A program made the translations under genes and the position numbers. From Polynucleobacter tropicus (GTDB taxonomy: Bacteria; Pseudomonadota; Gammaproteobacteria; Burkholderiales; Burkholderiaceae): 64,000 nt of DNA. Positions 28,126 to 37,467 of this stretch are shown piece by piece. The notes under the pieces are model-generated. The model was given only the letters and a program-made list of their open reading frames with translations, was not told the DNA's origin and searched no databases. Every line of letters starts with the position of its first letter. The stretch's first letter is position 1. The stretch spans positions 1,976,808 to 2,040,807 of the forward strand of contig NZ_CP028942.1 of the NCBI RefSeq assembly GCF_013307225.1. The letters run 5' to 3'.

Positions 28126-28515
28126 TCAGTATATTTGTTTTACTAACTTCAAAACATCTTTAAATAGAGTCTTATTTTGTAACCTAATTTGATAGTCACC
28201 ATTACCCCAATGCCCAATATTAGAAACATCTCGTAGCAATTTTTTGTCATCTTTTAAAGAGCCAATTTTTGCGTTAATGGTAACTTTAATGGCATTGGCT
28301 TGTATTTCAATGCTCAAAATATTTCGTTTGTTTTTATAAAAAACTTTTACGAATTTTGATTCAATTTCCTTTAATTCTTTAAATTCTTTATGCAGAGTGC
28401 TTACAAAGCTTTCATAAAGTTGTTGGCCTAAAGGGGGGCCATTAAGTGAAGCTCTAGATGAAACGGCCAGTATCTCGCTTGTGATTTTCTGAAAAACAAT
28501 ATTATCGCCCATCAT
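28126..28515 (-). CDS. DUF5655 domain protein at the end of the hsd operon
   Basis: A 129-residue protein. The C-terminal half matches DUF5655: a FYKNKRNILSIEIQANAIKVTINA segment, then the hallmark RDVSNIGHWGNGDYQIRL and a KLVKQIY end. The N-terminal 60 residues are a helical stretch. DUF5655 is often found near or fused to restriction and other nucleic-acid-modifying proteins; its activity is not known to me. It starts two bases after the hsdR stop, so it is co-transcribed. A role in restriction is inferred only from position. Confidence 0.85.
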   Translation of the reverse strand: MMGDNIVFQKITSEILAVSSRASLNGPPLGQQLYESFVSTLHKEFKELKEIESKFVKVFYKNKRNILSIEIQANAIKVTINAKIGSLKDDKKLLRDVSNIGHWGNGDYQIRLQNKTLFKDVLKLVKQIY

Positions 28516-28517
28516 TT

Positions 28518-31500
28518 TTAAGCAACTGCACGCAGCCTTACCTCGTTGATTGACGCGAATAATTGCTGAACTTTGTCTGAGGCAAAAATTCCTTCTGGTC
28601 CAGTGGGGGCCATATCTACAAATGGACTTTGATACAAACGGTCATCTTCCATTGCACCATTCTTTGTCAACTCATCCACAATTAAGTTTACAAACTCAAT
28701 CTGTCTATTGGTTGCCGTGGAATCAGTCAAGAACACATTCATAGCCTCTGTTGCAGAGGCCTTATCCAATCCCACCAATGAGCGCACAAAAAGTCCTAGT
28801 CCATGCGCCTCTTGTTTAGCCTTGTCTATCAAACTGCTATCGCCACCAGCTTGCTCAAGCAAAATAGCCTCCAGTTCAGCCAAGTCTATAGCTGTGATTG
28901 GTAAATTACGACGCAACTTGTTAATGACTAACTTACTTTCATGTTGGCGTAGGAACTCTCTGGATTTAGTCTTAAATCGTTCATAGTCTAAGCCTCCCAC
29001 CTTGATAGGCAAGGGAATCTCAACGCCTTCTCCAATGGTGTCACCAAAGTTGGTAAACACCAAGCTTCGCTTAGCTCTTTCAATCAGCTTGACCAAGCTT
29101 CGTAGTTGAATTCGCACATGCTCTAACATGCCCACAGTAACATCTTGCCACCAATCATCACTATTGAGAGATTGAATTAACTCCATCTGAGCTCTAATGG
29201 CTGGAATGCTTTCTTGCAACTCTAATGCTGTAGCAATTGCTTTGACATAGCTTTGTAAACGCTCAAAGCCTTTATCTCCACGCAATATACAGAGCTGCAA
29301 TTTGATAATTGCTAAATCAAAGCGTTTAGCCTCTTCTTCTGTGTCAATTTTTTGTGAAGGCAAGTTAGCTAATTCAGTAACTGCCTCTGCAGCATCTACA
29401 GCACTCAGCGATTTCCAGCTTGCCACATTGCTAAACTTTTCTACAAATTTACGCTTAGGGCGCACAATAATATTTTCTAAGGTCATATTAGCCACCAAGT
29501 CATGCAAATAGGTAGCTGAATACTCTCTTAGGTCTTGCTCGTCTTTAGTGTTGGCATCTTTTCTTGCATCAAGCGTGGTTAGCACTTCAATACGATTTTT
29601 GAACAGCTGAGCATCCAAGCTTTCACTACTTGAGCCATCACTGGCTTCTGGATTTTCTTTGAAATACTCTAGATTCTGGCAATAATCCAAAATATAGAAA
29701 AATTTCTTATCTTCATTAGGCGCAAATAAGTCTTTGCAAAGTCTCGTGCCTCTACCTATCATCTGCCAAAATTTGGTTTTACTACGCACACGCTTAAAAA
29801 ACACTAGATTAACCACCTCTGGCACATCAATACCAGTGTCAAGCATGTCTACGCTAATCGCTATGTGTGGTGCTTTGTCTTTATTAGAAAAATCGTCAAT
29901 CAAACTTTGTGCATACTCAGTCTGATAGGTGATGACTCTAGCCATCTCTCCCTTGTATTGAGGGTAGTTGATATTGAAACGCTCTGCTATGAATTGAGCG
30001 TGCAAGTTATTTTTGGCAAAGATGATGGTTTTACCAATTCTGTCGCCACTAGCCACTTTTTGGCCTTTGGTCATCATGTGCTGAATAACTTGGTCTACAG
30101 TGTCTTGATTAAACAGCCACTGATTCATAGCAGCTGGGTCTACTTCATCTGGTGGACCATTCTCGCCCCATTCCAATTCATCCCACTGCTGTCGTTCATC
30201 TTCACTGAGCTCGTCATACCTAATGCCATCACGAGGAAAGTGCACTGGCACTGAAATAGCCCTAGGTGGCACAAGATAACCAGCAGAGATTGCATCATCT
30301 AGACTGTAGGCATAGGTTGGCACGCCATTTTGCATTTGAAAGAGGTTGTAGGTATTTCTGTCTACTTCATCTTTTGGTGTAGCAGTTAGGCCAACCAAGT
30401 AGCTGTCAAAGTAATTAAAAATTGCGCCATATTTGCTGTAGATACTACGATGTGCCTCATCCACAATAATCAAATCAAAAAAGCCAATACCAAACTTTTT
30501 AACAGTGGTATCTGTATTGTTGATTTGATTGAGCATAGTTTGGTAGGTGCTGACATAAACCCTACCTTGTGCATCTGTGCTATTGAGTAGATTAACCACT
30601 GGCACATTAGGTAAATGCTTGCCAAACTCTCTACTAGCTTGCTTGACTAGAGAAACCCTATCTGCCAAGAACAATGCACGCTTGACCCATCCAGCACGCA
30701 TGAGCAAATCAACCAAAGCAATCACAGTCCTAGTCTTGCCACTACCAGTAGCCATGACCACTAGGCTGCGTCTTTGATTGTGTTGCTCAATGGCTTCTGT
30801 AATGCTGCGTATAGCTTGGTGTTGATAACTGCGCTCAACAATAGCCTTATCAATCTCTATCTTAGCAAGGCTTTGACGACTTGAACGACGCTGCATGAGC
30901 AATTCAAGTTCATCTTTTTTATGAAAACCTTCTACTGGTCTTGGTGCTGAAGAAGTGTCATCCCAAAACCAATGTTCATATCCATTGGTGTAATAAATGA
31001 CTGGACGACGACCAAACTTGGCCTCTAAACAATCTGCATAAAGCTTAGCTTGTTGTTGACCCACCCTAGCATCTCTTCTGGTCTTTTTAGCCTCTACAAC
31101 TGCTAGAGGCTTGCCATCATCCCCCCACAAGACATAATCCACAAAACCAATACCTTGATTATTGGGCATGCCAGCTACTTCATATTCTCTATCTTCCTTT
31201 TTATCTAATGCCCAGCTAGCTTCATTTAGCAGCAAGTCAATAAAGTAGTCGCGAGTCTGCTCTTCGTTATAGTTATGGGTATCTGGCGTTTGCTGATTGG
31301 CAGCCTTGGCCTTGGCAAACTCAATACGCAAAGCTTCTAGCTCTTGCTTGAGCGCGTCCTTTTCTGTTTGCTCATTTCTTAGCTTATCTTCAACACTGCG
31401 CAACTGTTCAGCACTAATTGCATCTTGCTTTTTAGCTACTGGAATTAGTCTTTCATCAAACTGCAAACTAGAGTCTGGTCTTGCTTTATCTCCATAAGTT

Positions 31501-31856
31501 CTAGCCAACCAATAGGCAATATGAAACAACTCTTGAATAGCTGTATATGCCTCAGCTTGCTTAGCAGCCTTCCCATGAGCAGCACGATTACCAATGGACA
31601 TAATGACTGTGGCTTTAGTAAAGATGTTTTCACTGGCGTTGGCACGAAAACAAGGGTCATGCACTCTAGCGCCTAGGCTAGGCTCATAGCTCTTGTAATT
31701 GGGGTCATATCTATAAAGCCAATCTACAATCTGCTCCAGCGTCATGCGTGCATACCAACATGCAGCACGAGTATCTGAGTTTAGATAACCTTCTGCTTTG
31801 GTTGCGCTATCACAGATAGAGAACCATTCTTTTTGTAGGAAGGCGAAGTTGCTCAT
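28518..31856 (-). CDS. hsdR: Type I restriction endonuclease subunit R
   Basis: ATP-dependent translocase and nuclease of a type I R-M complex; it cuts unmodified DNA away from the recognition site. The 1112-residue protein has an N-terminal DUF4145-like helical domain (residues 1-120) and a coiled linker (about 150-190). The PD-(D/E)xK nuclease has D240 and E255-x-K257. The SF2 motor has ATGSGKT at 369-375, DEAH at 466-469, a TAT motif near 491 and GRGTRLCKD (motif VI) further on. The C-terminal part is helical. It follows hsdS by three bases. Confidence 0.95.
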   Translation of the reverse strand: MSNFAFLQKEWFSICDSATKAEGYLNSDTRAACWYARMTLEQIVDWLYRYDPNYKSYEPSLGARVHDPCFRANASENIFTKATVIMSIGNRAAHGKAAKQAEAYTAIQELFHIAYWLARTYGDKARPDSSLQFDERLIPVAKKQDAISAEQLRSVEDKLRNEQTEKDALKQELEALRIEFAKAKAANQQTPDTHNYNEEQTRDYFIDLLLNEASWALDKKEDREYEVAGMPNNQGIGFVDYVLWGDDGKPLAVVEAKKTRRDARVGQQQAKLYADCLEAKFGRRPVIYYTNGYEHWFWDDTSSAPRPVEGFHKKDELELLMQRRSSRQSLAKIEIDKAIVERSYQHQAIRSITEAIEQHNQRRSLVVMATGSGKTRTVIALVDLLMRAGWVKRALFLADRVSLVKQASREFGKHLPNVPVVNLLNSTDAQGRVYVSTYQTMLNQINNTDTTVKKFGIGFFDLIIVDEAHRSIYSKYGAIFNYFDSYLVGLTATPKDEVDRNTYNLFQMQNGVPTYAYSLDDAISAGYLVPPRAISVPVHFPRDGIRYDELSEDERQQWDELEWGENGPPDEVDPAAMNQWLFNQDTVDQVIQHMMTKGQKVASGDRIGKTIIFAKNNLHAQFIAERFNINYPQYKGEMARVITYQTEYAQSLIDDFSNKDKAPHIAISVDMLDTGIDVPEVVNLVFFKRVRSKTKFWQMIGRGTRLCKDLFAPNEDKKFFYILDYCQNLEYFKENPEASDGSSSESLDAQLFKNRIEVLTTLDARKDANTKDEQDLREYSATYLHDLVANMTLENIIVRPKRKFVEKFSNVASWKSLSAVDAAEAVTELANLPSQKIDTEEEAKRFDLAIIKLQLCILRGDKGFERLQSYVKAIATALELQESIPAIRAQMELIQSLNSDDWWQDVTVGMLEHVRIQLRSLVKLIERAKRSLVFTNFGDTIGEGVEIPLPIKVGGLDYERFKTKSREFLRQHESKLVINKLRRNLPITAIDLAELEAILLEQAGGDSSLIDKAKQEAHGLGLFVRSLVGLDKASATEAMNVFLTDSTATNRQIEFVNLIVDELTKNGAMEDDRLYQSPFVDMAPTGPEGIFASDKVQQLFASINEVRLRAVA

Positions 31857-31859
31857 TGA

Positions 31860-32966
31860 CTATAGCTGTCCATAGAATGCTTGATTTTGAAGTGAGATAA
31901 AAAGCTTGGATTGCTTGCTTAACCCTTCATTTAATTTAACCTTAATTGTTCCTATTCTGTTCATTAAATTACAAAATTTTTCTTGTAAATCTAAAGGTGG
32001 TAATGGAATAGGAAAGTTTCTCATTGATTTCAGTGAAACATTTTTTATGGTGCTACCAGTTGCCATATTCAATGCGTAATCCATAAAATATTGACTCTCA
32101 AGCAAATGAAATAGGTAAGTTTTGTTGATTAATGATTCCTTCACATTGAAATAACAAGCACTTTTACCAAGAATGATTTTTTCGTCGTTATAAAACGCCA
32201 CTTTACCAAGAGTGCCATTAATTGAAACAATCATCGTTGTATTGTTCAGCTCTCTTTTGTGTTTAGTGAACTCATCAAAATCAACTTTTTTTGTGGAGGA
32301 ATTGGTCTTGATTACGCCATGATGTAGATTATTTCCATTGATAAAGTAATAGTCTCCATCATCATTATATTTTGGGGTTCCATGCAAACCATCACCCAGC
32401 TTTGATACTAATTCACTAAGTTTTTTATATTCCCACTTAAATGGGTTAAATTTTGGCTCGCCAAACATCTCAATAAAAATACTCTTCGCCACTTTATCTA
32501 ACTTCTCAATTGCCAATTTACGCTTACGCTTAATAAGCTCAGCCTTTTCCAGAATTGCTGCAATACGCTGCTGCTCTGCAAGTGGTGGAAGTGGTATTGG
32601 AGCATCAGTTAAGTTGGCCAGCTTGATATACTTTATAACCCCACCTATTGCTAAAGTCCTTAATTCATTGACATATTCATTCAAAAAAAGATAAAGGTAT
32701 TTTGGCAATAAAATCTTTTCATCCAAACTTTCAATTACATAAGTTCTCTGATATGCATTGAACTTTCCCTCATAGTATTTGACATTTAAGTCTCCATTTC
32801 CAGCTACCAAAATAGCCTTACAGTCAAATGCTGGGGTGTTAATACTCAAAGGTTCAACTGCGCATGTAAAGAATGGATAAAGTCCATTTTCATCTGAAGC
32901 ATTAGCATCAAGTTTGCCAGTCCTAACTCTAGCAAGTTCACCCAATTTTATAGTTTGCCAAGTCAC
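31860..32966 (-). CDS. hsdS: Type I restriction-modification specificity subunit S
   Basis: The 368-residue subunit sets the bipartite DNA target. It has two target-recognition domains (about residues 1-130 and 180-330), each followed by a conserved helical repeat: LPPLAEQQRIAAILEKAELI after the first, and PLPPLDLQEKFCNLMNRIG after the second. The recognition sequence cannot be read from the protein. The start overlaps the hsdM stop by four bases. The two target domains differ from each other, as is usual. Confidence 0.93.
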   Translation of the reverse strand: MTWQTIKLGELARVRTGKLDANASDENGLYPFFTCAVEPLSINTPAFDCKAILVAGNGDLNVKYYEGKFNAYQRTYVIESLDEKILLPKYLYLFLNEYVNELRTLAIGGVIKYIKLANLTDAPIPLPPLAEQQRIAAILEKAELIKRKRKLAIEKLDKVAKSIFIEMFGEPKFNPFKWEYKKLSELVSKLGDGLHGTPKYNDDGDYYFINGNNLHHGVIKTNSSTKKVDFDEFTKHKRELNNTTMIVSINGTLGKVAFYNDEKIILGKSACYFNVKESLINKTYLFHLLESQYFMDYALNMATGSTIKNVSLKSMRNFPIPLPPLDLQEKFCNLMNRIGTIKVKLNEGLSKQSKLFISLQNQAFYGQL

Positions 32967-34501
32967 TTAAGCATTCCTTCAAGCTCAGTAACTTCAGCTT
33001 GTATCTCAATTTCAAGTTGCTTTAATTCTGCAATCAACTGTATTGGCGATACATACTCCACATACTCATGCACTACTTCCTTGTATTTGTTCAAGTTTAA
33101 ATCGTAGTCGTTGGCAATTAAGTCTGCTTTATCTACTACAAAACTCTGCGCCGTTTTTGGATTATTGCGCTCTTCACCATTACGCTGATGCCACCTTGCT
33201 AATATATCTGGCAAATTATTTTTCTCATGCTCATTAACTGTTAATTTTTGCTTTGGTGATGCGCCAAGCTTATCTTCATCTAACAAAGGCTGACGCTGTG
33301 CATTTAAACTCCAGCCATCTGCTAGCATGTCATAAAACCAGACTGAATCTGTTCCACCACTGTTGGTCTTGGTGAAAAGTAAAATTGCAGTGCTAACACC
33401 AGCATAAGGCTGAAACACTCCACTAGGTAAAGAAATCACAGCTTCTAGTTTTTGCTCCTCAACCAACATGCGCCTAATTTCTTTATGAGCTTTGCTGTTT
33501 CCAAACAGCACTCCATCTGGCACCACTACTGCAGCACGCCCACCAGGTTTTAGCAACTTCAAGAACAAAGCCATGAATAGCAATTCTGTTTTCTTGGTGT
33601 TCACCACTGCCAGCAAATCCTTCGCTGCATTTGCAATATTGATGCTGCCAGCAAAAGGTGGGTTTGCCAGAATGAGGCTATATTTTTCTTCCTCAACTGC
33701 GTAGTCTTGGCTTAGTGAATCACGATAGGTAATAACTGGGTTTTCTACGCCATGTAATAACATGTTCATACTGCCAATACGCAGCATGGTGTTATCAAAG
33801 TCATAGCCATGAAACATAGAGTTATGAAAGTGTTCACGACTCTTGGTATCAGCCATTATTTCTGGATGCGTTTCACGCAAGTATTCACTGGCATTAACTA
33901 AAAAACCACAAGTGCCACTAGCTGGGTCACAAATGGTGTCCTTAGCCGTTGGAGCTGTCAGCTCCACCATCAATCTAATAATGTGTCTTGGCGTTCTAAA
34001 TTGTCCATTTTGCCCAGCGCTAGCCAATTTGCCCAACATGTATTCATACAAGTCACCCTTGGTATCTCTATCTTCCATAGGGATTTGGTCAAGCAGCTCA
34101 ATGGCTGTTGTAAGTAGCAAAGGTGTAGGGATGGTAAAACGAGCGCCTTGCATCTGCTTGCTATAGGTGCTGCCATCACCACCAATATCTCTCAAAAATG
34201 GGAACACATGGTCATTGACTACATTGAACATATCTTGTGGTGACATGTTTTTTAGTCTGCTCCAACGCATGTCCTCATACTTGCAGTTCTTACTATCTGC
34301 GCCTTCTGGAAAAAATCGTTTCTCCATAGGCTTGCCTAGTCTGGCGCTTTTATTTTCTTCTAAGGTTTGCAAGTCATCCAATCTGCGCAAAAATAACAAA
34401 TAGGTAATTTGCTCAATGATTTCCAGTGGGTTTGAAATACCACCAGTCCAAAAGCTGTTCCAAACCTTATCAACTTGACTCTTTAATTCACCAGTTAGCA
34501 T
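32963..34501 (-). CDS. hsdM: Type I restriction-modification methyltransferase subunit M
   Basis: N6-adenine DNA methyltransferase subunit. The 512-residue protein has the N-terminal HsdM helical domain (residues 1-130) and the SAM-binding motif I (DPASGTCGF at 192-200). The catalytic motif IV is NPPF at 280-283, typical of N6-adenine methylation. It follows a 256-residue unknown gene by 14 bases and overlaps hsdS by four, so M, S and R are made from one transcript that begins with the unknown gene. Confidence 0.95.
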   Translation of the reverse strand: MLTGELKSQVDKVWNSFWTGGISNPLEIIEQITYLLFLRRLDDLQTLEENKSARLGKPMEKRFFPEGADSKNCKYEDMRWSRLKNMSPQDMFNVVNDHVFPFLRDIGGDGSTYSKQMQGARFTIPTPLLLTTAIELLDQIPMEDRDTKGDLYEYMLGKLASAGQNGQFRTPRHIIRLMVELTAPTAKDTICDPASGTCGFLVNASEYLRETHPEIMADTKSREHFHNSMFHGYDFDNTMLRIGSMNMLLHGVENPVITYRDSLSQDYAVEEEKYSLILANPPFAGSINIANAAKDLLAVVNTKKTELLFMALFLKLLKPGGRAAVVVPDGVLFGNSKAHKEIRRMLVEEQKLEAVISLPSGVFQPYAGVSTAILLFTKTNSGGTDSVWFYDMLADGWSLNAQRQPLLDEDKLGASPKQKLTVNEHEKNNLPDILARWHQRNGEERNNPKTAQSFVVDKADLIANDYDLNLNKYKEVVHEYVEYVSPIQLIAELKQLEIEIQAEVTELEGMLK

Positions 34502-34515
34502 CTTTATCTTTTCTC

Positions 34516-35286
34516 TTATTTTTCATTGCTTGGAAATGCTGTTGAGGCAGCTGCTTTGATAAAACCTTCAGCTCGTTTGTAATGCCTTTTTGCCAATATA
34601 GTCAGCACCCTTCTATGGTCACTGGTAAATTGGGTTTTTTGCCCTACCTTCAAACCTTCTGCAGCATCTAACTTGGCCATAATGGCTATATCAGCCCAAG
34701 GTATTTTTTGTCCACCTTGCGCAACTTGTAAATTTGACTGCTGTTTAAGCTTATAAACATTGTAAGCACTGGTAAAGGCTACAGTGCTCCATTTACGACC
34801 CAACTTATAAGGTGCCTCACTGGGTTGAATGGCTTGTCCTTTTTTTGCCTTGGGAACTAATTTGTCTATGACTTGGGCAAATCGTCTTTTGATACCCACA
34901 TTAGTCCAATCCAAAGGAATGACTAAGTTAATAGCCTCCTTGCTGCCAAAAGGCACTAAGTCTTCATAGCTTTGTGCAATGGTCATGCTGTAGCTAGTCA
35001 CTGGCTCTGCAAACAAATGACTGTGTGCTTTCCACCAAGACTTGAAATCTAAGTCTTTGACATTGCCAAAATCCTTTACCAGTTGTTTTGGAACTTTTGA
35101 CCTTTTACTAGCAAGAGCCTTGGCATATTCGTCGTTTAGCTGCAAGAACTTAAACCACCAATAAAAAGGACTGCTAAGGATGGTTTTAGGGGGGTTAGAT
35201 TCACTATACAAACCCTTGCCAAACACTGGATATTTGCGTGTGGCAAAGGCACGAGATTGCGTGGTGATTTTGGTGTCTTTTTGCAT
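34516..35286 (-). CDS. Unrecognised protein leading the hsd operon
   Basis: A 256-residue soluble protein with no named domain that I recognise. Notable parts are SPFYWWFKFLQLNDEY, then KDFGNVKDLDFKSWWKAHSHLFAEP, a pattern I associate with unnamed genes of proteobacterial integrative elements. A basic C-terminal third follows (SDHRRVLTILAKRHYKRAEGFI). No membrane helix or signal peptide is seen. It lies 14 bases before hsdM and is the first gene of the operon, diverging from the gene at 35397. It could regulate hsd expression or support the element; neither is shown. Confidence 0.75.
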   Translation of the reverse strand: MQKDTKITTQSRAFATRKYPVFGKGLYSESNPPKTILSSPFYWWFKFLQLNDEYAKALASKRSKVPKQLVKDFGNVKDLDFKSWWKAHSHLFAEPVTSYSMTIAQSYEDLVPFGSKEAINLVIPLDWTNVGIKRRFAQVIDKLVPKAKKGQAIQPSEAPYKLGRKWSTVAFTSAYNVYKLKQQSNLQVAQGGQKIPWADIAIMAKLDAAEGLKVGQKTQFTSDHRRVLTILAKRHYKRAEGFIKAAASTAFPSNEK

Positions 35287-35296
35287 ATAAACATGC

Positions 35297-35331
35297 TAAC
35301 ACTATGATTTTCTCAAATCAACACAGTGTTA
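35297..35331. promoter_or_regulatory. Operator-like inverted repeats between divergent operons
   Basis: TAACACT (35297-35303) and AGTGTTA (35325-35331) form a perfect inverted repeat, and the right part itself contains AACACAGTGTT, a perfect odd palindrome. They lie in the 110-base gap between the hsd operon and the divergent gene at 35397, so one regulator could control both. Confidence 0.5.
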
Positions 35332-35396
35332 ATAAAAATCACAAAAAGACACACTAATAATTCAGCAATTTTGCTGTTTTTTATAAAGGAATTAGC

Positions 35397-36284
35397 ATGC
35401 AACAACTTACACAAAATACCACTCCCATTTCAGCGCCTAAAGCTCTTATTAGTGCCAAGCAGTCAAACGAGGCTGAAATTAGGGCTTTTATGACTCAAGG
35501 AGAATTCTTGGCAATCAAGCATGAGAATTATGTAGCGCAATATGTGGCCAAAGCCAATGAAGACTTATATTTTCTATTGGGCGAAATACTGTCTTTTGCA
35601 GAAGGTATATTGGCCACTAAAAATGTAGGGCAAATTATTAAAGAAATGCGTAGTGAGCTGACTTACACACACAAGATTAAAACGCAGAAGAACAGCACAG
35701 ATTTAAACATCATCGTTCGTTTTGTTACACGCACCAGCAGAAAAAATGCGCTTATCTATTCACAAGTGCTGGCCAAGGCTTTGAGTCTAAATATTAAAAG
35801 CGCTGAATTACCTCAATACATCAAGGCCAATGGTGGTATCAATAAATTACGAGAAAAATCAAATAATTCGCTCACAAGTGACCAAGCTAATAAGTTGGCT
35901 AACTTACAGACTTACTATGCCAATAAACTATTAGAAGCTCGCGCTGTCTCAAGTCCATATGCCACTTTTGAAATTGATAAGGCACGCACAAGTGAGCTAC
36001 ATGACATTGCCCAATATGGCGATTATGTTTATATGGTGTGTAAAAAGAATGGACTTGGAAAATTTACTGTGATTGATGCTGTGGCTATGGACAAGGATTT
36101 AGAGGCAAGAATATTGCAACGCTACTTTGACTATGAACAGCATGCGCTTAAAGGCCATGTGGGTAGCACCAGTGTTGAGGCCTATCTGATGACAAAGTTT
36201 GAAGAAACCATTGAGGCTGACAATGAACAGCGCGCCAAACATGGCGCGCCATTATTGGATAAATTTGCTTGTGTGGTTGATTAG
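35397..36284 (+). CDS. Unrecognised 295-residue island protein
   Basis: A soluble, mostly helical protein with no family I can name. The N-terminus is polar and low in structure. A helical core around residues 40-200 includes DLNIIVRFVTRTSRKNALIYS and a YIKANGGINKLREK segment. The latter resembles short DNA-binding or partner-binding repeats seen in some element-encoded proteins, but no catalytic motif is visible. AAAGGA lies before ATG 35397. A terminator follows. It is divergent from the hsd operon. A regulatory or replication-linked role is possible and unproven. Confidence 0.72.
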   Translation: MQQLTQNTTPISAPKALISAKQSNEAEIRAFMTQGEFLAIKHENYVAQYVAKANEDLYFLLGEILSFAEGILATKNVGQIIKEMRSELTYTHKIKTQKNSTDLNIIVRFVTRTSRKNALIYSQVLAKALSLNIKSAELPQYIKANGGINKLREKSNNSLTSDQANKLANLQTYYANKLLEARAVSSPYATFEIDKARTSELHDIAQYGDYVYMVCKKNGLGKFTVIDAVAMDKDLEARILQRYFDYEQHALKGHVGSTSVEAYLMTKFEETIEADNEQRAKHGAPLLDKFACVVD

Positions 36285-36305
36285 ATTTTTATCTTTCCCC
36301 ATACC

Positions 36306-36331
36306 AAAGCCACTTACGAGTGGTTTTTTTT
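36306..36331 (+). terminator. Terminator after the 35397 gene
   Basis: CCACT-TACG-AGTGG followed by eight T residues, 22 bases after the stop codon at 36284. A perfect 18-bp palindrome, GCGTTACTGCAGTAACGC, follows at 36334-36351. Confidence 0.75.
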
Positions 36332-36333
36332 AT

Positions 36334-36351
36334 GCGTTACTGCAGTAACGC
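36334..36351. repeat. Perfect 18-bp palindrome
   Basis: GCGTTACTGCAGTAACGC is fully self-complementary and sits between a terminator and the next gene. It may be a protein-binding site or a second hairpin. From here to 36540 the sequence is AT-rich, with an ATAGC...GCTAT inverted repeat just before the next gene and no other feature. Confidence 0.55.
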
Positions 36352-36540
36352 TTACTCCATCACTTCACCATCCCAAGTTTCCCAAACAACCATCTCATGA
36401 TTAGGGAACACACTTTGCTTTTACTCAATAAAAAGCTATCACTTTGATTATTTTACAAAGTGTATTTTGTCGTAAATTCACTTTTTTGTTATCCTACTTG
36501 TATAGCAAATTCGCTATGTTTAATACAAAGGAATTAAAAA

Positions 36541-36813
36541 ATGAGTAAAGCAAAAAAGCAGTTAGACACAGTAGATAAATTGGCAGCAATCGTTTTTGCT
36601 CCACAGCAAAATGGTGCTGACTATTACAAGCGTGTTGTTGAAATCATTGATTTCATTGACTCGTATTTTTGTATCAATATTTGCCCAGAAGATGCTGGAG
36701 AAATGACTTTGAATGAGCTTAAAGCAAAGCTGCAACCCAAAATTGAGTTTTACAGCAAGTTTTTTGCTACAGATAAAGTTGGGGTTTTTGAAATGGCAGC
36801 AGAAGCAAATTGA
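36541..36813 (+). CDS. Unrecognised small island protein (90 residues)
   Basis: A 90-residue acidic soluble protein: basic start (MSKAKKQ), helical middle with ADYYKRVVEIIDFIDSYF, and a C-terminal KLQPKIEFYSKFFATDKVG. No family is recognised. ATG 36541 has AAAGGA upstream. It is followed by a second unknown gene 75 bases later on the same strand. Confidence 0.65.
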   Translation: MSKAKKQLDTVDKLAAIVFAPQQNGADYYKRVVEIIDFIDSYFCINICPEDAGEMTLNELKAKLQPKIEFYSKFFATDKVGVFEMAAEAN

Positions 36814-36888
36814 GTCAACTACGAAGGGAAATATATCTTTTGTATTTCCCTTCCTTCATCTTAAATTTTGTTTACTAAGGAAACTAAC

Positions 36889-37455
36889 ATGTATAAAGCA
36901 ACTAGAGAACTAATAAAAGCAAGACAACCATTCACAAATTATGTTGTAGAGGTAGTTAAGGTAAAGCAAGTTGGTGGATTAAAACCAAACAATTGCCTCA
37001 ACAATGCGCACTCTCTCTTAAGCAGAAAAAATGGGATAAAAATTGTAAGTGGTTGGTTTATTGAACCATATGACCCTCTTAACTACATTCACAAAGGAGT
37101 GGAGATTATCCAGCACTGGTGGAATGTTGATGCGTCTGGTCAACATTTTGATACCACATTAAGCAATCACATTGGCGAGTATGTTGTTGATATGGAAATT
37201 GCTGAATATGCAAGGGAGCATTATGACGATATTGAATCTACTGTAGCGTCTTCATTGCTATTTACAAACAATGAATTTATGAAAGTTAACTTGGATGATG
37301 ATGAAATATTTTTGTCAGATATCCCAAGCTTAGATACAGAGAATTTATATCTTCCATGTAATGAAGCAGCAAACAGCAATAAACATTCAATTACATTGTT
37401 GGACTATTGTCTGACGAGATACCAAAACCAAAATATTATTAAGGAGGCTGCTTAA
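36889..37455 (+). CDS. Unrecognised island protein (188 residues)
   Basis: ATG 36889 has AAGGA eight bases upstream; a frame back to 36868 lacks support. The product has no signal peptide or membrane helix. An aromatic-rich middle (SGWFIEPYDPLN, then a QHWWNVDASGQHFDTT segment) precedes an acidic C-terminal half (VNLDDDEIFLSDIPSLD). The HFDTT-like turn resembles core segments of some papain-fold or ligand-binding domains, but no catalytic set is clear. It is probably co-transcribed with the 36541 gene. Confidence 0.68.
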   Translation: MYKATRELIKARQPFTNYVVEVVKVKQVGGLKPNNCLNNAHSLLSRKNGIKIVSGWFIEPYDPLNYIHKGVEIIQHWWNVDASGQHFDTTLSNHIGEYVVDMEIAEYAREHYDDIESTVASSLLFTNNEFMKVNLDDDEIFLSDIPSLDTENLYLPCNEAANSNKHSITLLDYCLTRYQNQNIIKEAA

Positions 37456-37467
37456 TGCTAATAAGCA

